Shown here: in pieces, positions 11,262-21,364 of the stretch
Layout: each line of letters opens with the position of its first letter
How positions within the stretch are numbered: position 1 is the first letter of the stretch
Assembly: GCA_036873755.1 (NCBI GenBank)
Contig: JAVTVY010039159.1
Location: 1 to 64,000 of the forward strand
Direction of reading: 5' to 3'
Length of the DNA stretch: 64,000 bases
Source: Hanleya hanleyi
Taxonomy: Eukaryota; Mollusca; Polyplacophora; Lepidopleurida; Hanleyidae
Notes under the pieces: model-generated
Seen by the model: the letters and a program-made list of their open reading frames with translations, nothing else
Database searches by the model: none
What the model was told of the DNA's origin: nothing
Made by a program: the position numbers and the translations under genes

Positions 11262-11649
11262 TGATGTACCCAGGGAGGTTTTGCCTGAGATGTACTGTCC
11301 GTGGGCAACTATTCAACGGTGTTTCCATCGACACCTCCATACTCAACATCTGTACAACTTCCGCCTGATCAACCTCGCCCATTGACTCGGCTGTGTCAAT
11401 GCACTGTTCACCGATTGAGTCGAAGAGCACATCCTACGCCACAAAAAGACAGAACAACTCTGGTATTACTGTCCAAGCGCCAACATCCGCACCTTAGATC
11501 AGCCCTTTACCAACAACAAGTTTACCGTCATCAATCGTGCATCGCTGAAGACCATCCTCACTCAGTGGACCATGGAGATAGTGAGCAGTATCGCGTTTTT
11601 CATCACCAAACTGACAAACCACCCCATTCTTTGGCCGCTATGGATGTAA
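11262..11649 (+). pseudogene. decayed coding fragment, family not recognised
   Basis: One frame stays protein-like from about 11262 to a terminal TAA at 11647, interrupted only by two TGA codons (11383-11385 and about 11416). The last 75 codons look well conserved in composition (KKTEQLWYYCP near the start, WTMEIVSSIAFFITKLTNHP near the end), with a hydrophobic C-terminal segment. It ends a few bases before the left end of the DIRS element, so the DIRS insertion may have cut or flanked it. I cannot assign a function. Confidence 0.35.
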
Positions 11650-11653
11650 CAAC

Positions 11654-11830
11654 AAAAATTTACAAGTAAATTTTCTGTTATTAAGCTAAAACTTACCTCA
11701 CTTCCACTCTTTGCATTTCTTGTCTACATGAAATACCACAGTAAGAATTTAAATGACACAGTTATCTCCCCTGCTAGTCACCTGATAGCATAGCTACCCA
11801 CAATTCCACTTCCTTCTTGTTCCACTGCGA
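11654..11830. repeat. DIRS inverted terminal repeat, left (3' end of the coding strand)
   Basis: Matches the reverse complement of 17940-18093, from the outer AACTTACCTCACTTCCACTC through CATTTCTTGTCTACATG and ACACAGTTATCTCCCC to CTTCCTTCTTGTTC. The outermost about 20 bases differ between the two ends, as expected when each end is rebuilt from the internal complementary region. Confidence 0.85.
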
Positions 11831-11876
11831 TACATGGTCTGGATGTATCATAGCGGGGAGGTTGGGCGGGCATCAC

Positions 11877-11974
11877 TGGAAGTGAGGTAAGTTTTAGCTT
11901 AATAACAGAAAATTTACTTGTAAATTTTTTTTGTTATTTGCGCTGAAAACTTACCTCACTTCCACTCTTTGCAT
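11877..11974. repeat. DIRS internal complementary region
   Basis: The first half (TGGAAGTGAGGTAAGTTTTA to TAAATTT, about 11877-11930) is the reverse complement of the element's left end. The second half (GTTATTTGCGCTGAAAACTT onward, 11933-11974) is the reverse complement of the right end. So it spells out the junction a circularised element would have, the template role proposed for this region in DIRS elements. Confidence 0.8.
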
Positions 11975-12270
11975 AGAGTGCCACCGTAAGGTAGGTGGGC
12001 AAACTGATACAATCCGTGGTAGTGATAAATGCCATACATAGTGACTAGTTCAAAGTAGAAATCATAGATCTTCTACCTCACAGAGGATCCATGAAATCAT
12101 ACAACAGTAATAACCTGTATGCCTATGGTACACAGGGAACCTCTGTTGCTACTCTGACTTCAAGGCTGAGATGCAAGATACGCCCCCCCCCTTTTTTTCG
12201 AAAGGGGCCGAGAGAAAAAAATGCACTCACCCGCAAGCAGGGTTACAACTGTACGCCCGGACTTTTGTAG
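11975..12270. other. DIRS 3' untranslated segment
   Basis: Non-coding sequence between the internal complementary region and the recombinase stop codon (minus strand). It contains a C-rich/T-rich homopolymer stretch at about 12183-12197. No further gene is seen. Confidence 0.5.
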
Positions 12271-13428
12271 CTATATTGCTGGCCTCGGTCCCCCTGACAC
12301 CCGCTGTGCGGTCACAAGTGGGCCGATGGAATAGAGGTCGTTACATGCCAACGTCATGTCCCGGAGATAGTAGGAGGCAAATGTCGTGTTTGACCTCCAG
12401 TAGCACGCCCTCATAATGTCTGTCACCGATCTGTTGGTCCATAGAGGCCATGATGCCGCTAATGCCCTAATCTCGTGACCCGAAACGTTTACAAGCGCGG
12501 CTTGCCTATCAGTAGCCGTGGAGTACGCTAGCCGAATCGTATTTTTGAGCCAACTCGAGATAGTGTTTTTACTTATTTCTTGTTTGGCTTTGGGATCGAA
12601 AGGGATAAACAAACGCCTCCTTCCCGCTCTGATCTCCTCTGTACGATTCAGGTAACACGCAAGAGCCCGAACCGGACACATTAACATGTCTGATTCAAGA
12701 CCGGACGAAAGGAAATCAGATAAGGCTGGAATTGTGAACTCTCGAGATATGGAATCGTAGAGGGCTTGATTCTTGGCCACAAACTCAGGAACCGTTGTGA
12801 GAACTACCTTGCTCCAGTTCCTAGAGTGTCTGATGTTCCTTTTATCGAGCGCATGCAGCTCTGACACCCTAGCTGCTGAAGCAAGAGCCAACAAAAACGA
12901 AGTTTTGTATGATAAATATTTTAGCTCAATAGCTTCTATTGGCTCGAAAGGTGGCTCTCCCAATTGCCGAAGTACTAAGGCTAAGTCCCACTTAGGTAAT
13001 TTCGGAACAGCCGACTGACCAGTTATCTTGTATGACTTGATTAGTGCAGATAAGTTTGGATCAGTCGAGGGATTAATCCCAGTACCCAGTAGAATAGGTT
13101 GAGCAATAGCCGCCCTATAACCTTCTACCGTAGCGGGCACCAGGCCCCTATCCCTGAACAGATACAATAGAAACTCTGCTACTTCAGGGATAGTGGCGCA
13201 GGATGGATTGATATCCCTCTCTCCACACCAAAGATCGAAGATTGCCCACTTTGAGTTGTATACAGCGGAAGAGGACGGTCGAATTGATTGTGCCATTCGG
13301 CGCCCAACCTCCGCTGAAAATCCCGCCTGAGCGAAGTGCTGCTTGAGCACTTGCACACGTGGTAGTGGAACAGTCCTGGCTGGCTGTGGAATGTCGACGT
13401 TCCGGGCTGGCGCAGTAGATTGTGCCAT
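12271..13428 (-). CDS. DIRS tyrosine recombinase
   Basis: 385-residue tyrosine recombinase, the DIRS integrase that inserts the circular DNA copy. I chose the ATG at 13428 (MAQSTAPARN). The frame is open much further upstream, but that part only shadows the RT gene. An N-terminal SAM-like core-binding region (about 25-130) is followed by the catalytic domain with Arg187 in ALASAARVSELHAL, the H-x-x-R pair His318/Arg321 in GHEIRALAAS, and the nucleophile Tyr354 in TTFASYYLRD. All catalytic residues are present and there are no stops. It overlaps the end of the RT-RNase H gene by 250 bases in another frame, usual for DIRS. Confidence 0.9.
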   Translation of the reverse strand: MAQSTAPARNVDIPQPARTVPLPRVQVLKQHFAQAGFSAEVGRRMAQSIRPSSSAVYNSKWAIFDLWCGERDINPSCATIPEVAEFLLYLFRDRGLVPATVEGYRAAIAQPILLGTGINPSTDPNLSALIKSYKITGQSAVPKLPKWDLALVLRQLGEPPFEPIEAIELKYLSYKTSFLLALASAARVSELHALDKRNIRHSRNWSKVVLTTVPEFVAKNQALYDSISREFTIPALSDFLSSGLESDMLMCPVRALACYLNRTEEIRAGRRRLFIPFDPKAKQEISKNTISSWLKNTIRLAYSTATDRQAALVNVSGHEIRALAASWPLWTNRSVTDIMRACYWRSNTTFASYYLRDMTLACNDLYSIGPLVTAQRVSGGPRPAI

Positions 13429-15365
13429 ACCGGAAGCTGTCTTGGTACATCTACCAGAAGATCCAGTAGTTCCGGAAACCACGGCCTTGCTGGCCACCAC
13501 GGACCAATCAGGTAAACGACACACATGTGTTCGCGGATCTTCTGAAGTACCTTCGCTAGGATAGCTGGAGGAGGGAACGCATATGCTACCATCCTTGACC
13601 AGTCCTGCGATAGTGCGTCCACTGCATATGCCGACGGATCCGGGACCGGCGACATGAACAGGGGCAGTAGATTGTTGCGCCGAGTGGCGAACAGATCTAT
13701 GTGTGGCATCTCCCAGACATGAGCTATTTGTTTTAGTATGTCTGGGTGAAGTTGCCACTCCGTGGGAATTATCTGATTCCGTCGTGAAAGCGAATCCGCT
13801 AAGACGTTCAGTACCCCCGGGATGTGCCTGGCCAACACCGATATGTTGTTGTCCCAACACAGACCGAACAAGATTTCCGCTTGGCTTTGTAATTGCGGAG
13901 ATCTCGTCCCCCCCTGCTTGTTGATATAGGACACGACTGTTGTGTTGTCCGTCGCAACCAGCAGGTTCTTGTCGGTCAATACGCTCACCCACGTGCGGAT
14001 GGCATGTGTCACTGCCATAAACTCCAACACGTTTATATGGTACGAGCGTTCCTCGATTGTCCATAACCCGGATGTCGACTTGGACTCGAGGTGGGCTCCC
14101 CATCCTTCCATAGATGCGTCCGTGAACAGGTGATGTGACGGACGAAACGGAAGTAGGGACACACCTGGCATAACGTTGAGTGGATCCAGCCACCATTGGA
14201 GGCATTGTTTGACTAGCGGTGTTACAGGTATCCACGGATTCAACTGCCTTTCGACCCATTGATGATTGAAGTAAATCATTAAGGGACGAAGCTGCAACCG
14301 CCCTCTTGGTGTTACGTCCTGTGTTGACGTCAAGAGGCCGATTATCGCAGCAAAGTGTAAAGCCCTGGCCTGAGATAACTTGAGGAACTGAGGTATCTTC
14401 GTCGTTATCTTTAGCCATCGATCTTCTGGGGGTTTGGCGAGAGCTCGTAGCGTATCGTATTCCACCCCCAGAAATTTGCGCCTTTGTGAAGGAATCAGCT
14501 CTGATTTCTCTTCGTGTGGGATGTATCCCAGAGAAGTCAACATCCTTAAGACAAACTGGGTGCCTAGGATTAACTGCTCCTTGCAGGCATTCCTTAGCAG
14601 GGAGTCGTCGATATAAAAGTGGTACTTTATACCTAGACTGTGCAGGAATTGTGCCACTGGTGTAAACACTCGTGTGAACACCCAAGGGGAAGTGGATAGG
14701 CCGAACGGAAGCACTTGAATTTGGAAGCGTCGTTTGCCGACCATGAATCTCAAGTACTTCCTGTCCTCCGGATGTATCGGGATATGCAGGTATGCATCCC
14801 TTAAATCCAGAGAAGTCAGCCATTCCCCTTGCCTGGGTACTGTCCGGATAGACCGGAAGGACTCCATGCGGAAGTGTGGCGGTGGAGTGAGGTAGTCCTT
14901 GTTGAGGCGCTTTAGGTTTATAACCATGCGCATCTCGGACGTGTCTTTCTTGGGGACCAGAAAGACCGGCGAATAGAACCCGGGTGACGTGTCCCAAACC
15001 GGAAGCTCTATTACAGCTGCCTTCTCTATCAGCTTGTCCACAGAGGACTGTATTGCTGATAGATGACCCGTTCGTAATGGTATACGAGACGGAAGGGGAT
15101 GAGCAGTCAAGGGAGGAAGCGTGTCGAACAATAGGCGATAGCCGTATCTGATCGTTCGAATGACCCACGCTTCCGTCCCGATCCTTATCCAGTTCCTCCA
15201 AAACAACTGCAGCCTTCCCCCTACCGGAAGGTCTAGTTGCTGGGGAACTGGAAACGTTATGTCTCGGTGTTCCCGCCATACCGGAAGCCACCCGGTACGG
15301 CCCGAGACATCAGGAATCCTTCTTCGACTGCTTAGATTTCCCCTTACCCTGCTTCTTATGGCCAT
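13179..15365 (-). CDS. DIRS reverse transcriptase-RNase H polyprotein
   Basis: 728-residue enzyme that makes DNA from element RNA. The RT palm has LDLRDAY at about 186-192 and the catalytic YIDD at 251-254. RNase H has FTDAS (414-418), Glu448 in NVLEF, the Asp in ATDN (about 473) and LADSLSR (about 522-528). After it comes HIDLFATRRNN...YAFPPPAIL, matching the region that in DIRS elements has been assigned to a Dam-like N6-adenine methyltransferase. I cannot confirm activity. It overlaps gag by 56 bases at its start and the recombinase by 250 bases at its end. The frame is fully open. The exact start is uncertain, since the first ATG lies inside the gag overlap. Confidence 0.9.
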   Translation of the reverse strand: MAIRSRVRGNLSSRRRIPDVSGRTGWLPVWREHRDITFPVPQQLDLPVGGRLQLFWRNWIRIGTEAWVIRTIRYGYRLLFDTLPPLTAHPLPSRIPLRTGHLSAIQSSVDKLIEKAAVIELPVWDTSPGFYSPVFLVPKKDTSEMRMVINLKRLNKDYLTPPPHFRMESFRSIRTVPRQGEWLTSLDLRDAYLHIPIHPEDRKYLRFMVGKRRFQIQVLPFGLSTSPWVFTRVFTPVAQFLHSLGIKYHFYIDDSLLRNACKEQLILGTQFVLRMLTSLGYIPHEEKSELIPSQRRKFLGVEYDTLRALAKPPEDRWLKITTKIPQFLKLSQARALHFAAIIGLLTSTQDVTPRGRLQLRPLMIYFNHQWVERQLNPWIPVTPLVKQCLQWWLDPLNVMPGVSLLPFRPSHHLFTDASMEGWGAHLESKSTSGLWTIEERSYHINVLEFMAVTHAIRTWVSVLTDKNLLVATDNTTVVSYINKQGGTRSPQLQSQAEILFGLCWDNNISVLARHIPGVLNVLADSLSRRNQIIPTEWQLHPDILKQIAHVWEMPHIDLFATRRNNLLPLFMSPVPDPSAYAVDALSQDWSRMVAYAFPPPAILAKVLQKIREHMCVVYLIGPWWPARPWFPELLDLLVDVPRQLPVWHNLLRQPGTSTFHSQPGLFHYHVCKCSSSTSLRRDFQRRLGAEWHNQFDRPLPLYTTQSGQSSIFGVERGISIHPAPLSLK

Positions 15366-17379
15366 AGGTAGATACTCTAGGCTCTAAAGAAGCAGGCGCT
15401 TGGCTTTGCTGTTGGCCGGAAGCACCCTTATTAGCCTTGGAACTAGGCGGGTTCTTCTTAGCCTTCTTCGCCTTTGGACCCGACCCGGAAGCCATAGGTC
15501 TTTTAGACGAAGCACCGGAAGCAACTGACCTGTCATGCTCTATACGATCCATTTCAGGTCGAACTTCGGCAACAGCATCACCAAACAGTAAAGAAGGAGC
15601 CGTAGATGTCTCTAGTAGACTCCTCTTTACAGCTTCCGGTGTGTAACTATGCATAAAAGGAATGAAGGCCTTTCTCCTTAAATACACTAGCATAGAAGAT
15701 AAGTAGGCATTGTGTACCAGTAAATCTTCTACAGCACCGGAAGCAATCTTCTGGTAGTCAAGAACGAGGTTTATACCCTCCTGTAACTGCTCTTGACTGT
15801 CCGCGCCCGACAGCGAAAATAAACCATCCTTTATGGCTTTAAGAAACCAGTCAAGGTGATTCGTAATCGCCACTCCTTGTCGAGCAGTTTCCTCAAGTAC
15901 TGCGGCCTGTTTGTTCGTGCAAGGAACATCCGGATTACTAGGCACTTTAGTATTGCTAGAGCATAAATACTGAAAGTCGCCGTTCACCTCTGCAGACCGG
16001 AAGCTAAACGGTGAGTTATGTACGCCGTAACTTCGTGTGTTTGGCTTCTGTACTGGGAACGGACCAGAAGATCCTGCAGGGCGGAAGCGAGCTTTTGGTC
16101 TCAACCTTATAGCACGTTCCTCCTGCGTAGCGGGTTCTGCTAAAGTTCTATGGAATAAATGGCAGATAGAATGAATAGCAGTTGAGGCCGGAAGCGTGGT
16201 AGCCGACCTCGTAACCCGGTTTGACTCTCCTGATTCAGTTTCAATATCCCCCGCATGTGGGACCGGAAGCTGCATATCAGGAATTAAGTCATAGATGCCG
16301 GAAATAAGCTCATAATATTTCCTAGCATCCGGATCAGTATTGGTAGGTTCATTCAATTCAGATCTACCGTACTGGTCCCTATCCACTTCCATAGCTTCCG
16401 GGGCTTCCTGCCAGGAGGGAGTATTGGAAGGGATAGTCCTCGACAAATTAGCTTCCGGTTTCCTAGACTGTTCAGTCAAAACCGGAAGCAGTGGCGTACT
16501 ACTTCGGAATTGACTGGTCATCATCTCTCTCAATTCCTTCATTTCCTCACGTTGCTGTTCCATACCGCGCAGTATGGCAGCCAATGTGGGATCAGTCACT
16601 TGAGAGTGGACCGGAAGCAAGGCCTGACGAGGTGTGTTCACACTCAAGGACCTTCCAGCTGGACGTGAGCACGGCCACTGTAAAGGTCGGTGAACTGGCA
16701 TACGAGGTCGTAAACCGGAAGCACGTATAGGAGGACGCATCATACGTAATAATCCCGGTCCCGTACCACGAACACCCCCGGAAGCAGATATCTGACCTAA
16801 GCCACGCAAGGGCGAAGGTAGACCAGCAACCGGATGCCGCATAATTTGAACTGGTCTGATTGAGGGTTCTTGATAACGCAACTCAGACACAGGCAAAAAA
16901 TTTGACATATCATGGGTACCTGAATACATACCATACTGCCGTTGTTGCGGGAACCTTAATCTCTGGTGGCCCAGAAGGCTCGTAGACACAAACGTCTCGG
17001 CAAGGGAACGAGGAAGGCCACCAGAGTAACCGGAAGCAGGTTGAGAAAATTCAGACAAACCGGAAGCAGCAGTTAAAGGCGTAACTGAGCGACCGGGAAG
17101 TCCAGGCCTCGACAGCGTCGAGGAAGGTATTTTCCCAACCCCGGACCCAAATGAAAACTTAACATTAGGCCCATCACTGGTGCTGCCCAAGTTTTCGTAA
17201 TCATAAGTTGACTCCGATCGAGCGATCGGAGTCCCCTGGCTTTCCCACGCTAAGCCTGGGTCCGTCACCGATTTCCCTTCATCGTCACATCCAGGCGTCC
17301 GCTCAATAGGAATCTCCACTTCCACAGTCGTCATAGTACCAGATTCCATATCTTCGATTACTCCTTCCACTTGTACCAA
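15310..17379 (-). CDS. DIRS gag-like structural protein, main part
   Basis: About 690 open codons, Ser/Pro/Arg-rich with a Lys-rich C-terminus (KAKKAKK, KKQGKGKSKQSKK), fitting an RNA-binding gag. The frame continues upstream without an ATG to a run of ten C on the coding strand (17439-17448). The true start is in the frame of 17393-17830, so a one-base slip at that run separates the two halves. The nucleotide motif ACCGGAAGC/GCTTCCGGT recurs here 11 times exactly, in all three frames and both orientations, shaping residues as ASG, LPV, FRS and PEA. No CCHC knuckle is present. Confidence 0.75.
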   Translation of the reverse strand: MVQVEGVIEDMESGTMTTVEVEIPIERTPGCDDEGKSVTDPGLAWESQGTPIARSESTYDYENLGSTSDGPNVKFSFGSGVGKIPSSTLSRPGLPGRSVTPLTAASGLSEFSQPASGYSGGLPRSLAETFVSTSLLGHQRLRFPQQRQYGMYSGTHDMSNFLPVSELRYQEPSIRPVQIMRHPVAGLPSPLRGLGQISASGGVRGTGPGLLRMMRPPIRASGLRPRMPVHRPLQWPCSRPAGRSLSVNTPRQALLPVHSQVTDPTLAAILRGMEQQREEMKELREMMTSQFRSSTPLLPVLTEQSRKPEANLSRTIPSNTPSWQEAPEAMEVDRDQYGRSELNEPTNTDPDARKYYELISGIYDLIPDMQLPVPHAGDIETESGESNRVTRSATTLPASTAIHSICHLFHRTLAEPATQEERAIRLRPKARFRPAGSSGPFPVQKPNTRSYGVHNSPFSFRSAEVNGDFQYLCSSNTKVPSNPDVPCTNKQAAVLEETARQGVAITNHLDWFLKAIKDGLFSLSGADSQEQLQEGINLVLDYQKIASGAVEDLLVHNAYLSSMLVYLRRKAFIPFMHSYTPEAVKRSLLETSTAPSLLFGDAVAEVRPEMDRIEHDRSVASGASSKRPMASGSGPKAKKAKKNPPSSKANKGASGQQQSQAPASLEPRVSTYGHKKQGKGKSKQSKKDS

Positions 17380-17392
17380 CCGGGTCGATCCC

Positions 17393-17830
17393 TTACCTGA
17401 TTGACCCTTCGCCTGGCCTGAAATGGAAGCATCGTGAGCGGGGGGGGGGCGTTTGTTTATCTTTATTTACGTCCAATAGGCTGACTAACGTAGACCCAGC
17501 TACAGAACTAACAAACCCCCTAGACTCCTCGCCTACACTAGTACGAGGAGACTGTGCTACATATGTCTCGTTGGCGAGATTGGCAGGCATAACAACACTA
17601 TTTCCTTCGTTAGCTGCCAGAGAACCGGCCAGATACACCTGGAATATGCCGGGCGCCCACACAATACACTCTTCACAGGCCGTGTCCCATGTACAGATTC
17701 TACCCTGGCGGCATGGCGGACACGTTGAGTGAAGGTCATAACTAGGCTTGTCACCTCCACAAGACATGCATGACAATTGAGACATATTTTGAGCCATTTT
17801 TACGCTGATAACTTTTAGAATACTTCCCAA
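17393..17830 (-). CDS. DIRS gag N-terminal part with cysteine cluster
   Basis: From the ATG near 17794-17830 the protein starts with paired cysteines (CMSCGG, then CPPCRQGRIC, then CEECIVW), a likely zinc-binding head common at the N terminus of animal DIRS gag proteins. The frame ends at a TAA just past the C10 run at 17439-17448. A one-base change in that run would enter the 15310-17379 frame. Whether this is a real mutation, a sequencing indel or programmed slippage cannot be told from one copy. Confidence 0.65.
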   Translation of the reverse strand: MGSILKVISVKMAQNMSQLSCMSCGGDKPSYDLHSTCPPCRQGRICTWDTACEECIVWAPGIFQVYLAGSLAANEGNSVVMPANLANETYVAQSPRTSVGEESRGFVSSVAGSTLVSLLDVNKDKQTPPPRSRCFHFRPGEGSIR

Positions 17831-17939
17831 AGGACTTCTTGCAGGAAATCAGACGTCTGAGGTAATCCAACTGTGAGTGGTTTCGCTAGAAAAGGCACTT
17901 TTTCACGGAGTTGACAATGTTTACTTCCAGCCCTACGAA
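17831..17939 (-). other. DIRS 5' leader
   Basis: Short untranslated stretch between the inverted terminal repeat and the first gag ATG on the minus strand. I see no distinct promoter motif. Confidence 0.4.
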
Positions 17940-18093
17940 GCAGTAGAACAAGAAGGAAGTGGAATTGTGGGTAGCTATGCTATCAGGTGACTAGTAGGGG
18001 AGATAACTGTGTCATTTAAATTCTTACTGTGGTATTTCATGTAGACAAGAAATGCAAAGAGTGGAAGTGAGGTAAGTTTTCAGCGCAAATAAC
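17940..18093. repeat. DIRS inverted terminal repeat, right (5' end of the coding strand)
   Basis: Reverse complement of 11654-11830 apart from the outer bases (here GTTTTCAGCGCAAATAAC). The internal complementary region carries the complement of this exact end, which fixes the terminus at about 18093. Confidence 0.85.
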
Positions 18094-19700
18094 GCATAAT
18101 TTAACAAGATTGTTTGCTTAAATGAGACACACAAAGACAATAAACATATCCAGGGCGGCTCCCCAGCTTGGTATGATGTATAATACCTTGGGCTCCGCCT
18201 GATAAATAGAGCCCTTTTGCGGTTGCAATTCATTGAGGGGTGGCAGAATTATACCAACATTGCGGACTAAACACAAATTTCAACTTTCTATCAAGATCTG
18301 TTGGATACATGAGCTCCACCGCAATGTATGAGGGTCGGGCGAGGGTTAGTTTAGGAGATAGAGGATGGGGTCTGGTGACACTGGGTGGGGACATGTTCCC
18401 GAGGGTAGTGGATGGGTCGAACATAGGGTAAGATGCCAGAATAAAGGGTTTGGAACGGGCCTTAGATCAAGTGACATAGGGTGAGGCGGAGAAGCTGTGG
18501 ACAGGAAAACATTGGAGTCCAAAAACTGAAGTCCTTTGTTAAAGTCCAAAACTTTAACAGATTTTTCGGACAGTGACAGGAATAGGTACAGGTACAAGAA
18601 CATCATTTAGATCCCTGGTCCTGACATGATCACTTGTAGTCCATGACCCAGTCTTCAAGGATGGCTGTCATATAAAAGTAATTCTGGGTACCATAATAAC
18701 ATGTATCTCCATCGAGTGGATTTGAATGAGTACTGAATCTATAAATTCTACCAGGCTCTTGTGTCAACCCTCGTTATCAGCACAATCTCCAAACATAGTA
18801 TGGACCACCACTCGGTAATCCATGAACAGATCACTCATTGTTGCATACTGTAAAACTGGAGCCAAATGGGTCTCTGCCCGTTTAAGGTGATTCCTACCAA
18901 TAACACTCACTTTTTGCATTGTGCACTACACCATGCATGTACATGAATGCATCTGAACATGCCCTTTCTCTTCTACTCTTCAAGTACACATGCACATATT
19001 AACTCAATCATAGCTACTCAACGAGAGCTTTAATAGAACCCTTCCAGTGAATAGGGGCATAGGTAGACATGTTCCCGAAGGTGCATCTGACCGTAACTTC
19101 ACTTCCTTTACTATTGATGACATCACAGATAACGTCATGTCTCTCTGAAGTTCTTCCACAATCTGGCCCTTCTGGGCTAGATTTTAGGGGTATATAGGTG
19201 GGCATATCCCGAGCTCACCCAAACATGCCCTTTCTCTACTACTCCTCGTTTGCACATGCACATATCACCAGTCACACCACAAACCTGAGATCTGACTCTA
19301 CAGCATGGTCCTGTTATCACCCAAAACCCCACCACTATGAGCTAGTTAGTGGACAGGGGTATAGATGTAGGCATGTCCCAAGGGCCACTCAAACATGCCC
19401 TTCATGTCACACCATGGACAGCACCCTAGTCATATTCTATCACATGAGAGCTTGAATACGACACCCTATACACTACATTAGCCCTGCCCTTTCTCTACTA
19501 CCAATGGCATCCTCTAGTCCTCTGTACAGTGAATTCAAGTTGCCATGAATAAACTTTGTGACCCCTATCCCGGGTCCAAGGTCAAAGGTCATACAGCCCT
19601 CATTATTCTCCACTGCATGACCATAAGAGATTTGCGGAATTACTACTACTACTGTATCTTTACAGTTACATACAGACCAGATAATTAGACAAACCAGAAG
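18094..19700. repeat. non-coding sequence with degenerate repeats around CATGCCCTTTCTCT
   Basis: No gene supported. The phrase CATGCCCTTTCTCTwCTACT followed by a CACATGCACATAT block recurs (near 18957 and 19224, shorter near 19391 and 19477), each preceded by a variant of GGCATGTCCCnAG, suggesting an old tandem array of about 170-270 bp units. An AGGTCAAAGGTCA direct repeat lies at 19579-19591. Confidence 0.4.
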
Positions 19701-21364
19701 TTTGTAAGTATATAATTTAGTTTATTAACAAGGATTTCTTTTCGTGACAATAATCACCAATAATGTAAATTGATTCCCCAAGATTTAGTACCATACAATA
19801 AAGGAATAATTTTTATCCTTTGCAGGAAAAGGCAAGAAATATATAGAACTTCTTACAAAAATACATTGAATCAAAATAATATAAATCATAATACAAATAT
19901 AATCCAATCAGTTGCCATATACACTGGGATTTAACTTTAGTTTGAATACTTATGTCAACTTCATGTATACACATGTACATAGAAAGGATTACTTAATCAT
20001 GTTAATAGTCCAGATAATATATACAGACTATCTTAATATACACAGTAGAGGTGCACATTGAGGGGAGGATTATCGGAGTGCTCGAATGTGGTTATGGATT
20101 ATCGGAGTACAATATCTTACAAGGCACAATTTGCTAATGGTAATGTATGGTAGTTTGATAGTCTGTAAATATGGTAGGCTAAGTGGTTTTCACTAAATAC
20201 ACTTTCAACAGTTATACGACATTTTTAACATTTAAAACCACATAACAGAAAAAGCAAATTCAATGTTGATTGGTGACTCTTGCCTGGACTGTTTGTGGCC
20301 TATTAAAGGGTAATCACTCATTTCAAAGATCAAACCTCCACCAGGTGGTGCAGTACAAACTATATGCTGAACATTTTGACCATGGTCGCATAAAGAGGTT
20401 ACGATGTAGCTGCCTAATTGGCTAGTAATGGATCATGCATGTTCATATGTACCAAAACTACATTAATCATGTATACCCGGTACCACAATGGGAATGACAC
20501 ATGTATACATTTTCAGTCAAACGAGCAACTGCATTATTTAATAAACGAAGGAATGTTGAGCTGCACAGGGAATGAATATAATCAGCTTATATATCTTGAT
20601 AAAAAAAATATGAAACTTTTATGCCGATCATGTCCTGTAATAGGTTGTGAAGAAACCAAACCACACAGAAGGTACATATTTACTATACTTTTGTCTCAAT
20701 AGGTATTCTTTGGTGATATTTATACAAAAATAAAGTCATAAATATTATATTTCTCCATCACATCTGAATTCTGTACAAAGCAAGTTTTCCACCATTTATC
20801 TCTTGTTTAGTAGACAAAGAATATGGTAATCTGTACATTATGTCAAATCAGCTGCCAATAGATAGATTTCTGCGGAATAATTATTCTGTACGATAGTCAC
20901 GAGGGGAGAGAAGTTTATTGGTCAATCTTTTCACAGCCATCACAACTATTGACATAAATGATGGGCATATACATGTACATAGAATGGATCCTTGGTTAAG
21001 TCTATCTGATCTGGACGATTGGGGCGATTCCCTGCATATTTTCATTATCCCAACACACTTAAGGGAGCTGAACCTTGCCACCACTTAGGTCAAGCACTAC
21101 CAGAAAATGTACAAAAAAAATGATGGTTGCAATGATGATGTCACAGTGAAAATCACTTTCCTGGTACCTCCACATGACCGCCATTTTGATTTGCCAATGA
21201 TCCTCTGCTTGGAAGGTTACCCAAACAGGCTCAAAAATGACCATAATGTGTCAAGCTGAAAAATCACAAAGATTCAGCTCTTCTCCCTAACCCATCGATC
21301 CAACAAGCCAGATAGGGTTAAACAGCGATTCAGTTTTTCAATAGAGAGAGAGGCAACTATACAT
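19701..21364. other. AT-rich region downstream of the aminopeptidase gene
   Basis: Lies 3' of the aminopeptidase stop codon on the minus strand and may include its 3' untranslated region. I cannot mark a poly(A) site. Open frames here have no recognisable domains. Confidence 0.3.

Larger units (their letters stand above)
11654..18093 (-). mobile_element. DIRS-type tyrosine-recombinase retrotransposon, nearly complete
   Basis: Coding strand is minus. It has inverted terminal repeats (11654-11830 and 17940-18093), gag (15310-17830), RT-RNase H (13179-15365), tyrosine recombinase (12271-13428) and an internal complementary region (about 11877-11974) joining the complements of the two ends. That set and order is the architecture of DIRS-1-like elements, which integrate through a circular intermediate and make no target duplication. 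RT and recombinase frames are open. Gag is interrupted only at a C10/G10 run. This is therefore a young copy by decay. Confidence 0.9.

Noticed and set aside
13429..15291. Upstream 621 codons of the long open frame that contains the tyrosine recombinase
   Set aside because: They overlap the RT-RNase H gene in another frame and show no family motif. Only the part from 13428 on is recombinase.
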